Notes: a model not told the origin generated them from the letters alone. A stretch of DNA of 64,000 nt from Kushneria sinocarnis (GCF_003633775.1 NZ_RBIN01000004.1:310001-374000); one strand, 5' to 3'; numbered from the stretch's first letter, positions 44,135 through 54,529 are shown. A program made the numbers and translations.

Positions 44135-44449
44135 TCAGCGTCCGCCGCCGCCGCGGCAGTCGGGCGAATCCGGCCGGGTATTGCCGCGCGCTTCCCACTG
44201 GGCCGGGGTATAGAGGTGCAGCGCCAGGGCGTGGACCGGTCCCGCCATCTCATCGGCCAGTTCACAGTAGATCTGCTGATGGCGCTTGACCGGCATCAGC
44301 CCCTCGAACTTCTCGCTGACCATGGTGACCTTGAAGTGGGTCTCGGCATCCGGGGGCACATTATGCATGTAACTCTCGTTCTCGACGCTGAGCCACCGGG
44401 GTGCAAAGGCCTGCTGCAGCTTCTCTTCGATTCGGGTCTGCATACTCAT
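44135..44449 (-). CDS. bolA: BolA family protein
   Basis: A 104-residue BolA/IbaG-fold protein. It has RIEEKLQQAFAPRWLSVENE, the FKVTMVSEKFEGLMPVKRHQ core with the conserved loop, and ELADEMAGPVHALALHLYTP, the helix with the invariant HAL motif. BolA proteins partner with monothiol glutaredoxins in iron-sulfur handling and affect morphology. AGGAGG is 6 bases before the ATG at 44447-44449. The final Gly-rich tail (CRGGGGR) is unusual. Confidence 0.93.
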   Translation of the reverse strand: MSMQTRIEEKLQQAFAPRWLSVENESYMHNVPPDAETHFKVTMVSEKFEGLMPVKRHQQIYCELADEMAGPVHALALHLYTPAQWEARGNTRPDSPDCRGGGGR

Positions 44450-44528
44450 TGTTCACCTCCTGTGCAGGACATGGGCCTGGAGCAGAGAGGCAGACGAGAG
44501 AGCACACGCCCTCGGCTGCATCCTGACA

Positions 44529-45941
44529 TCAGTCGAATACGGCTTGCGTTCGCCGGTAGTGGAGTGTGCGCAGCACACACAGTCCGCAGGCCATGGCTCC
44601 GGCCAAGGCGCCGCCCCAGAGGGCCAGGCCGACCGGCATCGCATCGGCCGGTTCTGCGAACATTATTCCAGAAAGCACCAGTGCGACCAAGGCAGCCCCC
44701 AGCGACTGACCGAAGGTGCGCACGCTGGCCATGACCCCGGCGGCACTGCCACTGCGCTCACGCGGCAGGCTGCCCATGAGCTCGCGATTGTTGGGGGCCT
44801 GATAGAAACCGAAGCCGATGCCGCATACACCGCTGCGCCAGAGGATGTCGAACACGGCGGCCTCCCCGTCGAGCAGCGCCAGCAGCATCATGCCGACGAT
44901 CAGCACCCCCATGCCACAGGCCGCGATCAGCGGAGGCGAACAGCGGTCCGCCAGCCGCCCGCCCAGCGGCGCGCCGAGCATGGTGCCCAGCGGCCAGGGC
45001 GTGAACAGCAGCGCCGAGGCCAGCGGGGTATATCCCTGCACGTTCTGAAACAGGAACGGCAGGCTGATGAAGGCCATGCTCTGGGCGATGAAGGCCAACA
45101 GCGACGTCAGGGCCGCCGCGGAAAACCGGGGTTCGGTAAAGATCGTCAGCGGCAGCAGCGGATGGGCCACGCGACGCTGACGCACCACGAAGGCGACCGC
45201 CGCCGCCAGACTCAAGCTCAGCAGCGCCAGCGTTTGCCCGGCTGCCGGGCCGCGCGAGAAGCCGTCCACCATGATCACGAAGCTTCCCAGCGCCACGGCC
45301 GACAGGACCGCGCCGAGCACATCGAAGGGAAAGCGCCTGCCCTGCTCGAAGGGCAGTGCCCGCACCGCCAGGCAGAGCGCGAACGCCCCCATCGGCAGAT
45401 TGATCCAGAACAGCCAGGGCCAGTCGGCCACCGCCAGAATCGCCCCCCCCAGCGCCGGCCCACCGGCCACGCCGATCGAGACCGTCATCGCGGTCAGCCC
45501 CATCGCCTGCCCCAGCAGCCGGGAGGGAAAGATGACCCGATAGAGCGAAGGACCGATGCTCATCATGGCGGCGGCGCCGAGCCCCTGGATCACCCGGAAG
45601 CCGACCAGCACCGGCAGGCTGGGCGCCAGCGCGCAGCCGATCGAACTCAGCGTGAATACCGCCATGCCGGCGATATAGAGCCGGTAGCGGCCGATCCGAT
45701 AGCCCAGCGCGGCGAAGGTCAGGATCGCCGCTGCCGCCATCAGCTGGTAGACATTGATGATCCAGACCGAGACCGAGGACGGCACGCCGAGATCGCGGGC
45801 CATGGTCGGCAGGGCAATGTTGATCAGGTTGATGTTGAGCACCGCCATCAGCGAGCCCGACATCAGCACCGCCATCGCCAGGATGCGCTGCCTCGGCGGC
45901 AGGCCGTCATCCCCCTCGCGCCATGACAGCAGTGCCTTCAA
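44529..45941 (-). CDS. MFS drug-efflux-type transporter (DHA2, 14-span)
   Basis: A 470-residue major facilitator. The N-terminal NINLINIALPTMARDLGVPS with the following WIINVYQLMAAA is the DHA2 motif D1 region. GYRIGRYRLYIAGM corresponds to motif A, RVIQGLGAAAMMSIGP to motif B, and GGPALGGAI to motif C of exporters. About 14 hydrophobic spans are visible. Such proteins expel drugs, dyes or organic solutes by proton antiport. The substrate is not predictable. No regulator gene is adjacent. Confidence 0.88.
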   Translation of the reverse strand: MKALLSWREGDDGLPPRQRILAMAVLMSGSLMAVLNINLINIALPTMARDLGVPSSVSVWIINVYQLMAAAAILTFAALGYRIGRYRLYIAGMAVFTLSSIGCALAPSLPVLVGFRVIQGLGAAAMMSIGPSLYRVIFPSRLLGQAMGLTAMTVSIGVAGGPALGGAILAVADWPWLFWINLPMGAFALCLAVRALPFEQGRRFPFDVLGAVLSAVALGSFVIMVDGFSRGPAAGQTLALLSLSLAAAVAFVVRQRRVAHPLLPLTIFTEPRFSAAALTSLLAFIAQSMAFISLPFLFQNVQGYTPLASALLFTPWPLGTMLGAPLGGRLADRCSPPLIAACGMGVLIVGMMLLALLDGEAAVFDILWRSGVCGIGFGFYQAPNNRELMGSLPRERSGSAAGVMASVRTFGQSLGAALVALVLSGIMFAEPADAMPVGLALWGGALAGAMACGLCVLRTLHYRRTQAVFD

Positions 45942-45976
45942 GAAAATGCTCCCGGCTGATGAAATGGCAGGCCCGT

Positions 45977-46363
45977 TCAGGCCTCGTCGTTGTCCAGCAG
46001 CAGATCGTCATCGAGCTCGACGCTGTCCAGCGCGTCATCGTCGCCCAGATCCAGCGTCATGTAGCTGTACTCGATGCTCAGAAAGCGCTCGAACATGGCT
46101 TCGTCGAGCGGCTCCGGCCAGTAGCGACGGTCCTCTTCCCAAGCCTGCAGCTCGTTTTCGAGAATATCGAGATAGCGCTCCCGTACATAGGCCTGCAGTG
46201 CCTCGAGCGAATCCATCTCGGGAATCAGATAGACCGTGCTCTCCTGCTCCACATCGGCCAGCGTCAGATCATCGTCGCCTTCGGTAGCCTCCAGCGAATT
46301 GATCCAGTCGACAAAGGCCCGGGTGGGGCGCACGCTGAGCGCCGAACGGTTGACCAGTTGCAT
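45977..46363 (-). CDS. Acidic conserved hypothetical protein
   Basis: A 128-residue soluble protein I cannot assign. It begins MQLVNRSALSVRPTRAFVDW and has a helical middle (LEALQAYVRERYLDILENEL, then WEEDRRYWPEPLDEAMFERF). Its last 25 residues are mostly Asp/Leu. The high acidity fits a halophile cytosol. I start at the ATG at 46361-46363 with GAGGAG upstream; a GTG one codon earlier is possible. It lies 97 bases past the lysS stop on the same strand. Confidence 0.8.
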   Translation of the reverse strand: MQLVNRSALSVRPTRAFVDWINSLEATEGDDDLTLADVEQESTVYLIPEMDSLEALQAYVRERYLDILENELQAWEEDRRYWPEPLDEAMFERFLSIEYSYMTLDLGDDDALDSVELDDDLLLDNDEA

Positions 46364-46459
46364 CACGTGACTCCTCGAGCGGGAAGGTAACCGCCAACAG
46401 CGGGACAGACGGCCGACAGTATGGGCGCTTCCCGCCGTCGCGGCCAGCCCCGCATCCTG

Positions 46460-47974
46460 CTAGCCGGCCTGCGGCCGCATCGCGGGGAACAGCAGCACAT
46501 CGCGGATCGAGGGCGCATTGGTGAGCAGCATGACCAGCCGGTCGATGCCGATCCCCTCCCCGGCGGTCGGCGGCAGGCCGTACTCCAGGGCGCGGATATA
46601 GTCCGCATCGTAGTACATTGCCTCGAGATCGCCGGCCTCCTTCTCCGCCACCTGGGCGGCAAAGCGTTCGGCCTGGTCCTCGGGGTCGTTGAGCTCGGAG
46701 AAGCCGTTGGCGATCTCGCGCCCGTTGATGAAGAACTCGAAGCGATCGGTCACGAACGGATCGGTATCGTTGCGCCGTGCCAGCGGACTGACCTCGGCCG
46801 GATATTCGGTGATGAAGGTCGGCGCATCGAGCCGATGCTCGGCAACCGTCTCGAAGATCTCGGTCTGCAGCTTGCCGAGCCCCCAGCCGGTGCCGACCTC
46901 GAGCCCCAGCCGCTCGGCGACCCCGCAGGCGGCCTCGAAGCTGTCGAGTTCGGCAGCCTCGATGCCCTCGCCATGGCGCAGGATGGCTTCCCGCATGGTC
47001 AGGCGCTCGAACGGCCGGGAGAGATCATAGTCCGCGCCCTGATAGTGCACCGTGGTGGTCCCCAGCGCCTGCTCGGCGACAAAGCGCACCAGCGCCTCGG
47101 TCAGATCGATCAGGTCATGGTAATCCGCATAGGCCCAGTAGAACTCGAGCATGGTGAACTCGGGGTTGTGACGCGTCGACAGCCCCTCGTTGCGAAAGTT
47201 GCGGTTGATCTCGAAGACCCGCTCGAAACCGCCCACCACCAGCCGCTTGAGATAGAGCTCGGGGGCAATGCGCAGGTACATGTCCATATCCAGCGCATTG
47301 TGATGCGTCACGAACGGGCGCGCCGTGGCCCCGCCGGGAATCGGCTGCAGCATCGGCGTCTCGACTTCCATGAAGTCATGCTCGGTGAAGTAGCGGCGAA
47401 TGGCGCTGATCACCGCAGCCCGGATGCGGAAGGTTTCGCGCACCTCCGGATTCATGATCAGATCGACATAGCGCTGGCGATAGCGCGCCTCCTGATCGGT
47501 CAGGCCGTGAAACTTGTCGGGCAGCGGCCGCAGGCTCTTGGTCAGCAGCCGCGCCTCTTTCATCATGACGTAGAGATCGCCCTTGCCGGACTTGTGCACC
47601 GGCCCCCGGCCGAAGACGATATCGCCGATGTCCCAGCTGCCGATCTCCTCGAGCAGCTCCGCCGGCAGCCCCTTCTTGTCGACATAGAGCTGGATCTGGC
47701 CGGAACCATCCTGGATGACGATGAAGGGGCCACGCTTGCGCATGATGCGCCCGGCCACCGCCGCATGGCGATCGAGCTGCTCGAGGGTCGGCTTGTCATG
47801 CTCGCCCAGCTCGGCCTGCAGCGTGGCAGCCAGGCTGTCGCGGCGCTGGTCGTTGGGGAAGGCACTCGCGCCGCCGGCGGCCGCCCGCTCCCGATGCGCC
47901 GCCAGCTTGGTCCGGCGCTCACTGATCAGCTGATTGTCGTCGCGTGAAGTGTCCTGCTGATCCTGATTCGCCAT
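46460..47974 (-). CDS. lysS: Lysine-tRNA ligase, class II
   Basis: Charges tRNA-Lys (504 aa). An N-terminal OB-fold anticodon-binding domain ([20 protein letters not shown]) precedes the class II core. Motif 1 is [20 protein letters not shown], motif 2 is [20 protein letters not shown] and motif 3 is [20 protein letters not shown]. It lies downstream of prfB on the same strand, as in E. coli, but with a roughly 200-base gap. Confidence 0.97.
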   Translation of the reverse strand: MANQDQQDTSRDDNQLISERRTKLAAHRERAAAGGASAFPNDQRRDSLAATLQAELGEHDKPTLEQLDRHAAVAGRIMRKRGPFIVIQDGSGQIQLYVDKKGLPAELLEEIGSWDIGDIVFGRGPVHKSGKGDLYVMMKEARLLTKSLRPLPDKFHGLTDQEARYRQRYVDLIMNPEVRETFRIRAAVISAIRRYFTEHDFMEVETPMLQPIPGGATARPFVTHHNALDMDMYLRIAPELYLKRLVVGGFERVFEINRNFRNEGLSTRHNPEFTMLEFYWAYADYHDLIDLTEALVRFVAEQALGTTTVHYQGADYDLSRPFERLTMREAILRHGEGIEAAELDSFEAACGVAERLGLEVGTGWGLGKLQTEIFETVAEHRLDAPTFITEYPAEVSPLARRNDTDPFVTDRFEFFINGREIANGFSELNDPEDQAERFAAQVAEKEAGDLEAMYYDADYIRALEYGLPPTAGEGIGIDRLVMLLTNAPSIRDVLLFPAMRPQAG

Positions 47975-48172
47975 TGCTTTGCCTATCGGAATATGATCGA
48001 TCGAAGGCAGGCGTCGCGGCCTGCACGATTGCGGTAAAAGGGGCGCCTGCCGCCGGGGTGCGTCACGCGCGATGGCGGGACCGGGCGCGACGCCGCCCCG
48101 GCACGGGGAGCCGGGGCAGCGAAAGGCTGACGAACATGCGGCACCGTCACCCTGCCCCGCTGCGCAGGATGC

Positions 48173-49271
48173 TCAGAGTCCCTGCTTGAGGCTCGCCTCG
48201 ATGAACGCATCCAGCTCGCCGTCCAGCACCTTCTCGCAGCTGCTGCTCTGGACGCCGGTGCGCAGATCCTTGATGCGCTGGTCATCGAGCACGTAGGAGC
48301 GGATCTGGCTGCCCCAGCCGATGTCCGACTTGGCATCCTCGGCCTTCTGTTTCTCGGCATTGCGCTTTTGCATCTCGATTTCCCAGAGCTTGGCACGCAG
48401 CTGCTTCATGGCGAAATCGCGGTTGGCATGCTGGCTGCGCTGGCTCTGGCACGACACCACCACGCCGGTCGGCTCGTGGGTGATGCGCACTGCCGAATCG
48501 GTGGTGTTGACGTGCTGACCACCGGCCCCGCTGGAGCGATAGGTGTCGACGCGCAGGTCCGAGGAGTTGATCTCGACCTCGAAGCTGTCGTCGATCTCCG
48601 GCGAGAGGAACACTGACGCAAAGGAGGTGTGCCGCCGGCCACCGGAGTCGAACGGGCTCTTGCGTACCAGCCGGTGCACGCCGGTCTCGGTGCGCAGCCA
48701 GCCGAAGGCGTACTCGCCCTGCACATGCACGGTGGCGGACTTGATGCCGGCCACATCACCGGCACTGACTTCCAGCAGGTCGGCGGTAAAGCCGTGATGC
48801 TCGATCCAGCGCAGATACATGCGCAGCAGCATGTTGGCCCAGTCCTGGGCCTCGGTGCCGCCGGAGCCGGCCTGGATATCGAGATAGGCGTTGTTGGCGT
48901 CCATTTCGCCGGAGAACATCCGCCGGAACTCGAGTCTGGAAAGCTCGCTCTCGTAGCGCGCGAGATCGCTGCGGATCATGTCGACGGTGTCGTCATCCTG
49001 CTCGCTGACCGCCAGCTCCAGCAGATCGGCGTTGTCGGAGACCCCGCTGGAGAGACGATCGAGGGTCGTGACGAGCTCCTCGAGCTGGGCGCGCTCGCGA
49101 CCGAGCTTCTGGGCGTGATCCGGGTCGTTCCAGATCTCGGGGTTTTCCAGTTCGCGGGTTACCTCTTCCAGCCGATCCTTCTTCTCGGCATAGTCAAAGA
49201 TACCCCCTCAGGACTTCTGTCCGTTCGGACAGGTCCTTGATCTGCTGATTGATCGGTGTAATTTCCTGCAT
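48173..49271 (-). CDS. prfB: Peptide chain release factor 2 (needs programmed +1 frameshift)
   Basis: RF2 recognises UAA and UGA and releases the peptide. Translation starts at the ATG at 49269-49271. Twenty-five codons ([12 protein letters not shown]..., ending LRGYL) lead to an in-frame UGA at 49194-49196. A +1 shift continues as [20 protein letters not shown] to 48173, giving 365 aa, exactly the E. coli length. The SPF anticodon-like tripeptide is in [12 protein letters not shown] and the GGQ catalytic motif in [15 protein letters not shown]. Annotated as a simple frame, the gene would lose about 95 residues or look broken. Confidence 0.97.
49193..49208 (-). promoter_or_regulatory. prfB programmed +1 frameshift site
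   Basis: On the minus strand the bases are AGG GGG TAT CTT TGA C. A Shine-Dalgarno-like AGGGGG lies just before CTT TGA, identical to the E. coli autoregulatory site. When RF2 is scarce the ribosome slips one base at CUU and reads GAC instead of stopping. Confidence 0.97.
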
Positions 49272-49338
49272 GCTGGACTCGCTCTTGCGGGGCCGGTACG
49301 ACCCGCCCCGCCGGATTCATGGGTCAAAAGGGGCACTT

Positions 49339-49368
49339 ATTGTAGCCAACCGGTGGCATGGCCGTCAT
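49339..49368 (-). promoter_or_regulatory. Candidate promoter of prfB
   Basis: On the minus strand ATGACG, an 18-base spacer and TACAAT, about 60 bases before the prfB ATG. A moderate match to the sigma-70 consensus. Confidence 0.4.
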
Positions 49369-49411
49369 CCACCGGCGTCACCGAACGCCAGACAGCGCAA
49401 GGAAGACAACA

Positions 49412-51007
49412 ATGACACGACTGTATCCGATGATGGCAACCGCAGCCCTGCTGGGCGCCCTGAGTCTCGCCCCCGTGGCCATCGAGGCCGCCGCGGCAGC
49501 CACTCTCAAGGTCGGCATCAGCAGCGATCCGGCCTCGCTCGATCCGGGTCGGATCACCGGCGGTGTCTGGGAAGAAGATGTGCTGCGTGACATCTACGAG
49601 GGACTGATCAGTATCGATGCCGGTGGCCGGATCATTCCCGGCGTCGCCGAAAGCTGGCAGCTTGCCGATGACGGCACCACCTGGACCTTTGAACTGCGCG
49701 ACGATGCGCAGTGGTCGGATGGCGAGCCGGTCACCGCCGAGGATTTCGTCCGGGCGCTGCGCTATCACGCCAATCCGCAGACGGCCTCGAACTACGCCCA
49801 TCGGCTCTATCCCATCGTCAATGCAGAAGCGATCACCCGCGGCGACAAACCGGTTGACTCGCTGGGGGTGGAGAGCCGCAACGATGGTCATACGCTGGTC
49901 ATTCACCTGAACGAACCCACGGCCTATTTCCTGAAGACGCTGGTGCTGCCCTTCGGCTACCCGTTGCCGAAACACGTGATGGCGCAGTACGGCAAGGCCT
50001 GGAGCGATATCGATCATATCGTCACCAATGGCCCCTTCAAGCCGGTGAAGTGGGTCTCCAACACCGAGCTGGAGACGGTGAAAAACCCGCGGTTTCATGC
50101 CGCCGAGCAGGTCAGTCTCGATGGCGTCGACTTCTATCCGCTGGAAGACAAGAGCGCTGCCATTACCCGCTTTCGCGCTGGCGAAGTGGATGTGGTGCGC
50201 GACTTTCCGGCGGCCCGCTATCAGTGGCTGAAGGACAATCTGCCCGAGGCCGTACACGTCGCGCCCTCGCTGGGCAGCTACTACTACGTGTTCAATACCC
50301 GAAAAGGCACCCCGACCGCCGATCGCCGGGTACGCCGGGCACTGAGCCTGGCCATCAATCGCGAGGTGATTGCCGACAAGCTGCTCGATGGTGCGGTCGA
50401 GCCCTCCCGGGCGCTGGTCCCCGGCGGCGTCAGTCACTATACGCCGCAGCCCCAGCCGGGGCTGGATGAGCCGATGCCGGCGCGCATGCAGAAGGCACGG
50501 CAACTGCTGCAGCAGGCCGGCTACGGACCGGAGCACCCGCTTGAACTGACCCTGCGCTACAACGCCGGCACCGAGCATCAGCGCATCGCCGTGGCCGTGG
50601 CGGCCATGTGGAAGCCACTGGGGGTCGAGATTACCCAGCGCTCCTCCGAGGCCAACGTGCACTACGCCGACCTGATGCAGGGCGATTTCCAGGTTGCCCG
50701 CGCCGCCTGGATCTCCAGCTACGACGATGCCCAGAACTTCCTGCAGCTGCTGTCGGCGGAGACCAACAACTACGGCGCCTGGCACAGTGACGAGTACAGC
50801 CGGCTGATGGCGCGCTCCGATCGCGAACAGGATCGCGAACAGCGCCGGGCACTGCTCGAACAGGCCGAGCGCGTGGGGCTGGCGGACTATCCGCTGGCGC
50901 CGATCTACATCTACGCCTCGCGCAATCTGGTCAACCCGGCAATCGAGGGCTGGCAGGACAACGCGCTGGACATGCACCCCTCGCGCTGGCTGTCACTGCC
51001 GCAATGA
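49412..51007 (+). CDS. Oligopeptide ABC transporter, periplasmic binding protein 1
   Basis: A 531-residue OppA/DppA-type (SBP family 5) receptor. A Sec signal peptide (about 1-29, ending in an Ala run, no lipobox Cys) precedes KVGISSDPASLDPGRITGGV. The family signature reads PGVAESWQLADDGTTWTFEL, followed by RDDAQWSDGEPVTAEDFV. The C-terminal half has AAMWKPLGVEITQRSSEANV and ends NPAIEGWQDNALDMHPSRW. It is the first of four tandem paralogues before a single permease. AAGGAAG precedes the ATG at 49412. Ligand specificity cannot be read. Confidence 0.92.
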   Translation: MTRLYPMMATAALLGALSLAPVAIEAAAAATLKVGISSDPASLDPGRITGGVWEEDVLRDIYEGLISIDAGGRIIPGVAESWQLADDGTTWTFELRDDAQWSDGEPVTAEDFVRALRYHANPQTASNYAHRLYPIVNAEAITRGDKPVDSLGVESRNDGHTLVIHLNEPTAYFLKTLVLPFGYPLPKHVMAQYGKAWSDIDHIVTNGPFKPVKWVSNTELETVKNPRFHAAEQVSLDGVDFYPLEDKSAAITRFRAGEVDVVRDFPAARYQWLKDNLPEAVHVAPSLGSYYYVFNTRKGTPTADRRVRRALSLAINREVIADKLLDGAVEPSRALVPGGVSHYTPQPQPGLDEPMPARMQKARQLLQQAGYGPEHPLELTLRYNAGTEHQRIAVAVAAMWKPLGVEITQRSSEANVHYADLMQGDFQVARAAWISSYDDAQNFLQLLSAETNNYGAWHSDEYSRLMARSDREQDREQRRALLEQAERVGLADYPLAPIYIYASRNLVNPAIEGWQDNALDMHPSRWLSLPQ

Positions 51008-51148
51008 GCACCGCAGACCCGCGGCCCCGGGCGATTATCGTGGACAGCGTCTTCAAGCAGGGATAAGGTCGGTGGCAACGGTATGATCTGCCGACCCGAC
51101 AATGCGCCGCCACGAGCGGCAATAACAACACAGAGATCAGGATTCACC

Positions 51149-52750
51149 ATGCATCATCCCCGCCTTCTCTCCGGCGCCGTCGCGCTGACCCTGGCCGTAC
51201 TGCTGACCCCGTGGCAGGCCTGCGCCGCCGAGCCTTCCCGCACCCTGAACATCGGCATCACCGGTGAACCCGCCTCGCTCGATCCGGCCAGGGCCTCGGG
51301 GGGCGTATGGGAGTCCGATGTCTTCATGGACCTCTATGCCGGGCTGATCGTCGAAGACGCCGCGGGCGAGCACATCCCGGGGATCGCGAAGAGCTGGGAA
51401 GTCTCGGATGACGGCCTGACCTGGACCTTCCATCTGCGCGATGACGCCCAATGGTCGGACGGCCACCCGGTCACCGCCGAGGATTTCGTGTTCGGCTGGA
51501 AACATCAGCTCGACCCGAAGAGTGCTTCCAAGTACGCCTACATGCTCTATCCGGTGAAGAATGCCAGGGCGGTCAATACCGGCGAAAAGCCGCTGGATGC
51601 GCTGGGCGTCGAATCCCTGGATGACGGCCACACCTTCCGGGTCACGCTGGCCCGGCCGACCCCCTACTTCATCAAGATCCTGACGCATTACACATCGCTG
51701 CCGATCCCCGAGCACGTGGTCGAAAAGTACGGCGACCAATGGACACGGATGGAGCACATCGTCACCGATGGCGCCTTCAAGCCGACCAGCTGGGTCTCCC
51801 ACGATCACATCTCGGCGGTGAAGAACCCCCGGTTTCATGATGCGAAGAATGTCGCGCTGGACAGGATCAACTACTACCCCACCGAAGACGCCAATGCCGG
51901 TATCCAGCGTTTTCGTGCCGGCGAGCTCGACATCCTGCGCAACTACACCTCCGATCGCTACGAGTGGCTGAAGCAGCATCTGCCCGATGCCACGCACATG
52001 GATACCTATCTGGGCTCGTACTACTACGTGCTCAACAGCCGCGAGGGCCGCCCCACCGCCGACCCGCGGGTGCGCGAGGCACTCAATCTGGCGATCCGGC
52101 GCAACGTGCTCTCCGAACAGATCATGCAGGACACCTTTCAGCCCGCCTATGCACTGGTGCCACCGGGCGTTTCCCACTACACCGCCCAGCCCATGGTCCT
52201 GAAGGACATGACCATGGAAGAGCGCATGACCCGGGCCAGACAGCTGATGCAGGACGCCGGTTACGGCCCGGATCATCCGCTCAGGCTGACCCTGCGCTAC
52301 AACACCAGCGACGAGCACAAGAAGATTGCCATCGCCGTGGCGGCGATGTGGCGGCCACTCGGGGTGCAGGTCGAGATGACCAACGCCGAGGTCACGGTGC
52401 ACTACCAGGCCCTGCAGGAAGGAGACTTCGACGTCGCCCGGGCCGGCTGGATCGCCGACTACAACGATGCCGAGAACTTCCTGACCCTGCTGCATACCGG
52501 GGTAGGCAACAACTACGGTGCCTGGCACAACGAGCAGTTCGATCAGCTGCTGGACGAGGCCAACGTCACCCTGGACAGCGACAAGCGTGAACAGCTCATG
52601 GAACAGGCCGAAGGCGTGGCCATGAACGATCATGCGCTGATTCCGCTGCTCTATTACGTGTCACGCAACCTGGTCAATCCGCAGCTCGAGGGCTGGCAGG
52701 ACAACATCGAGGACAACCACCCCTCCCGCTGGGTGAAGTTCTCGCCGTAA
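51149..52750 (+). CDS. Oligopeptide ABC transporter, periplasmic binding protein 2
   Basis: A 533-residue SBP family 5 receptor, paralogous to its three neighbours. The signal peptide has a Leu/Val-rich core (LLSGAVALTLAVLLTPW) and a cleavage region ACAAEPS, with no canonical lipobox. The mature protein opens LNIGITGEPASLDPARASGG. The signature is SWEVSDDGLTWTFHLRDDAQ and the last domain ends NPQLEGWQDNIEDNHPSRWV. The ATG at 51149 follows AGGA. The 141-base gap to the previous gene is long enough for a separate promoter, with a -10-like TATGAT at 51082 but no good -35. Confidence 0.92.
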   Translation: MHHPRLLSGAVALTLAVLLTPWQACAAEPSRTLNIGITGEPASLDPARASGGVWESDVFMDLYAGLIVEDAAGEHIPGIAKSWEVSDDGLTWTFHLRDDAQWSDGHPVTAEDFVFGWKHQLDPKSASKYAYMLYPVKNARAVNTGEKPLDALGVESLDDGHTFRVTLARPTPYFIKILTHYTSLPIPEHVVEKYGDQWTRMEHIVTDGAFKPTSWVSHDHISAVKNPRFHDAKNVALDRINYYPTEDANAGIQRFRAGELDILRNYTSDRYEWLKQHLPDATHMDTYLGSYYYVLNSREGRPTADPRVREALNLAIRRNVLSEQIMQDTFQPAYALVPPGVSHYTAQPMVLKDMTMEERMTRARQLMQDAGYGPDHPLRLTLRYNTSDEHKKIAIAVAAMWRPLGVQVEMTNAEVTVHYQALQEGDFDVARAGWIADYNDAENFLTLLHTGVGNNYGAWHNEQFDQLLDEANVTLDSDKREQLMEQAEGVAMNDHALIPLLYYVSRNLVNPQLEGWQDNIEDNHPSRWVKFSP

Positions 52751-52759
52751 CCTTCCCCG

Positions 52760-52779
52760 TGACCCACCCCGGTGGGTCA
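52760..52779. terminator. Hairpin between binding-protein genes 2 and 3
   Basis: TGACCCACC/GGTGGGTCA, a 9-bp stem with a 2-base loop, just after the stop of the second receptor gene. There is no T-run. It may stabilise or attenuate the message so that the receptor genes are expressed at different levels. Confidence 0.4.
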
Positions 52780-52875
52780 TTCACACGGACTCTCCCGCTA
52801 CCGGCGACGCCTGTACCGGACGGATGAGAGCATGGCGCCAGTGGCTTCACGGCAGACCAGGGGAAGAGGAACATC

Positions 52876-54480
52876 ATGGTGAAACATCGACTGGCGGCAA
52901 TCGCCACCACCGCCGCATGGCTGACTGTCACCAGTCTGACCGGGCAGGCGGCGACGCTGGACATCGGCACCCAGGGCGAGCCGGCCTCGCTCGACCCGGC
53001 CCGGGTCAACGGTACGGTCTTCGAGAACACCGTGCTCGGCGATCTCTACGAGGGCCTGATCACGCTGGGCCCGGGCGGTGATTACCTGCCGGGGGTGGCG
53101 ACCCGCTGGGAGACTTCCCCGGACGGGCGTCGCTGGACCTTTCAGCTGCGCGACGATGCCCGCTGGTCCGATGGCGCGCCGGTCACGGCGCGGGATTTCG
53201 TGGTGGCCTTTCGCCGCGTGCTCGACCCGGCGACCGCCTCGGTCTATGCCAGCCTGCTCTACCCGCTGCACAACGCCGAAGCCATCAGCCGCGGCGAGGC
53301 GCCGGTCGACTCGCTGGGGGTCACCGCACCCGATCCGCATACGCTGGTCATCGAGCTCGACGACAACACCCCCTGGCTGCCCTCGCTGCTCGCCCACATC
53401 GTCACCTCGCCGGTGCCGGCCCATCTGATTGACCGATACGGCAGCCACTGGAACCGGATCGATCACATCGCCACCAACGGAGCCTTCACTCCCGAAAGCT
53501 GGCGCTCGCACGATCATATCGCCGCGGTGCGCAACCCGCACTTTCACGATGCCGACAGTGTCGCCCTCGACGGGGTCAACTACTACCCCGCCGAGGATCT
53601 GCAGGCCGGGCTGTCGCGCTTTCGTGCCGGCGAGCTCGATATCATGCGCGACTTCGATCCGCAGCGTTACCAGTGGCTGCAGGAGCATCTGGGCGATGCC
53701 GTGCATCTGCGCAACCAGCTGGCGACCTACTATTACGCGCTGAATTCACGCCAGGGGCACCCCACCGCGGATCCCCGGGTGCGCGAAGCCCTCAATCTCG
53801 CCCTGCGCCGCCGGGTGATCACCGGGCAGATTCTCGAGGGCGCGGTCGAGCCCACCACCTCACTGGTCCCCGAAGGCATCAGTCACTACCGGCCCGAAGC
53901 GATGCCCGGGCTCGATCAGCCGATGGCGCAGCGCCTGGCCCGGGCACGCGAGCTGCTCGACGAGGCCGGCTACGGCCCCGACCATCCCCTCGAGCTGCGC
54001 CTGCGCTACAACTCGCGCGATGATCATCGCCGCATTGCGGTGGCCGCCGCAGCCATGTGGCGCCCGCTCGGCATCAATGTCGAGCTGATCAACGCCGAAT
54101 CCAGCGTGCACTACTCGAGCCTTGCCCAGGGGGATTTCGATGTCGGCCGGGCCAGCTGGGTGGCCGACTTCGACGATGCCAGCAACTTTCTCGGCATCCT
54201 GCAAAGCGGCAATCCGAAGAATTACGGGGGGTATCACAACCCACGCTTCGACCGGCTGATGCAGCAGGCCGCCGAAGAAACCTCGACCGAGCGACGCCAG
54301 ACCCTGCTGGCGCAGGCCGAACAGGTGGCCATGAGCGACTACGCCATGGCCCCGATCTACTCCGACGCGTCGCGCAACCTGGTCAACCCGCAGCTCGAAG
54401 GCTGGCAGGACAACGCCATCAACCGTCATCTGGCACGCTGGTTGCGTTTCCGGGAAGACGCGGACGCCGGACAGCCCTAA
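52876..54480 (+). CDS. Oligopeptide ABC transporter, periplasmic binding protein 3
   Basis: A 534-residue SBP family 5 receptor. The signal peptide is short (KHRLAAIATTAAWLTVTSLT, cleavage near GQAA). The mature part starts LDIGTQGEPASLDPARVNGT. The signature reads RWETSPDGRRWTFQLRDDAR. The end, NPQLEGWQDNAINRHLARWL, departs from the HPSRW ending of the other three. A strong ribosome site (GGGGAAGAGGAA) precedes the ATG. It lies 125 bases after receptor 2 and 49 before receptor 4. Confidence 0.92.
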   Translation: MVKHRLAAIATTAAWLTVTSLTGQAATLDIGTQGEPASLDPARVNGTVFENTVLGDLYEGLITLGPGGDYLPGVATRWETSPDGRRWTFQLRDDARWSDGAPVTARDFVVAFRRVLDPATASVYASLLYPLHNAEAISRGEAPVDSLGVTAPDPHTLVIELDDNTPWLPSLLAHIVTSPVPAHLIDRYGSHWNRIDHIATNGAFTPESWRSHDHIAAVRNPHFHDADSVALDGVNYYPAEDLQAGLSRFRAGELDIMRDFDPQRYQWLQEHLGDAVHLRNQLATYYYALNSRQGHPTADPRVREALNLALRRRVITGQILEGAVEPTTSLVPEGISHYRPEAMPGLDQPMAQRLARARELLDEAGYGPDHPLELRLRYNSRDDHRRIAVAAAAMWRPLGINVELINAESSVHYSSLAQGDFDVGRASWVADFDDASNFLGILQSGNPKNYGGYHNPRFDRLMQQAAEETSTERRQTLLAQAEQVAMSDYAMAPIYSDASRNLVNPQLEGWQDNAINRHLARWLRFREDADAGQP

Positions 54481-54529
54481 CAACAATCATGGCCCGGCCT
54501 CAGGCCAGGAGCCATCACGGGACAATGAC

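Noticed and set aside
48173-49271. prfB as a frameshifted pseudogene
   Set aside because: The break coincides with the canonical programmed frameshift signal and the two frames join to a full-length RF2.
49337-50977. A long minus-strand frame opposite receptor 1
   Set aside because: Shadow of the SBP gene; the same pattern recurs opposite the other receptors.
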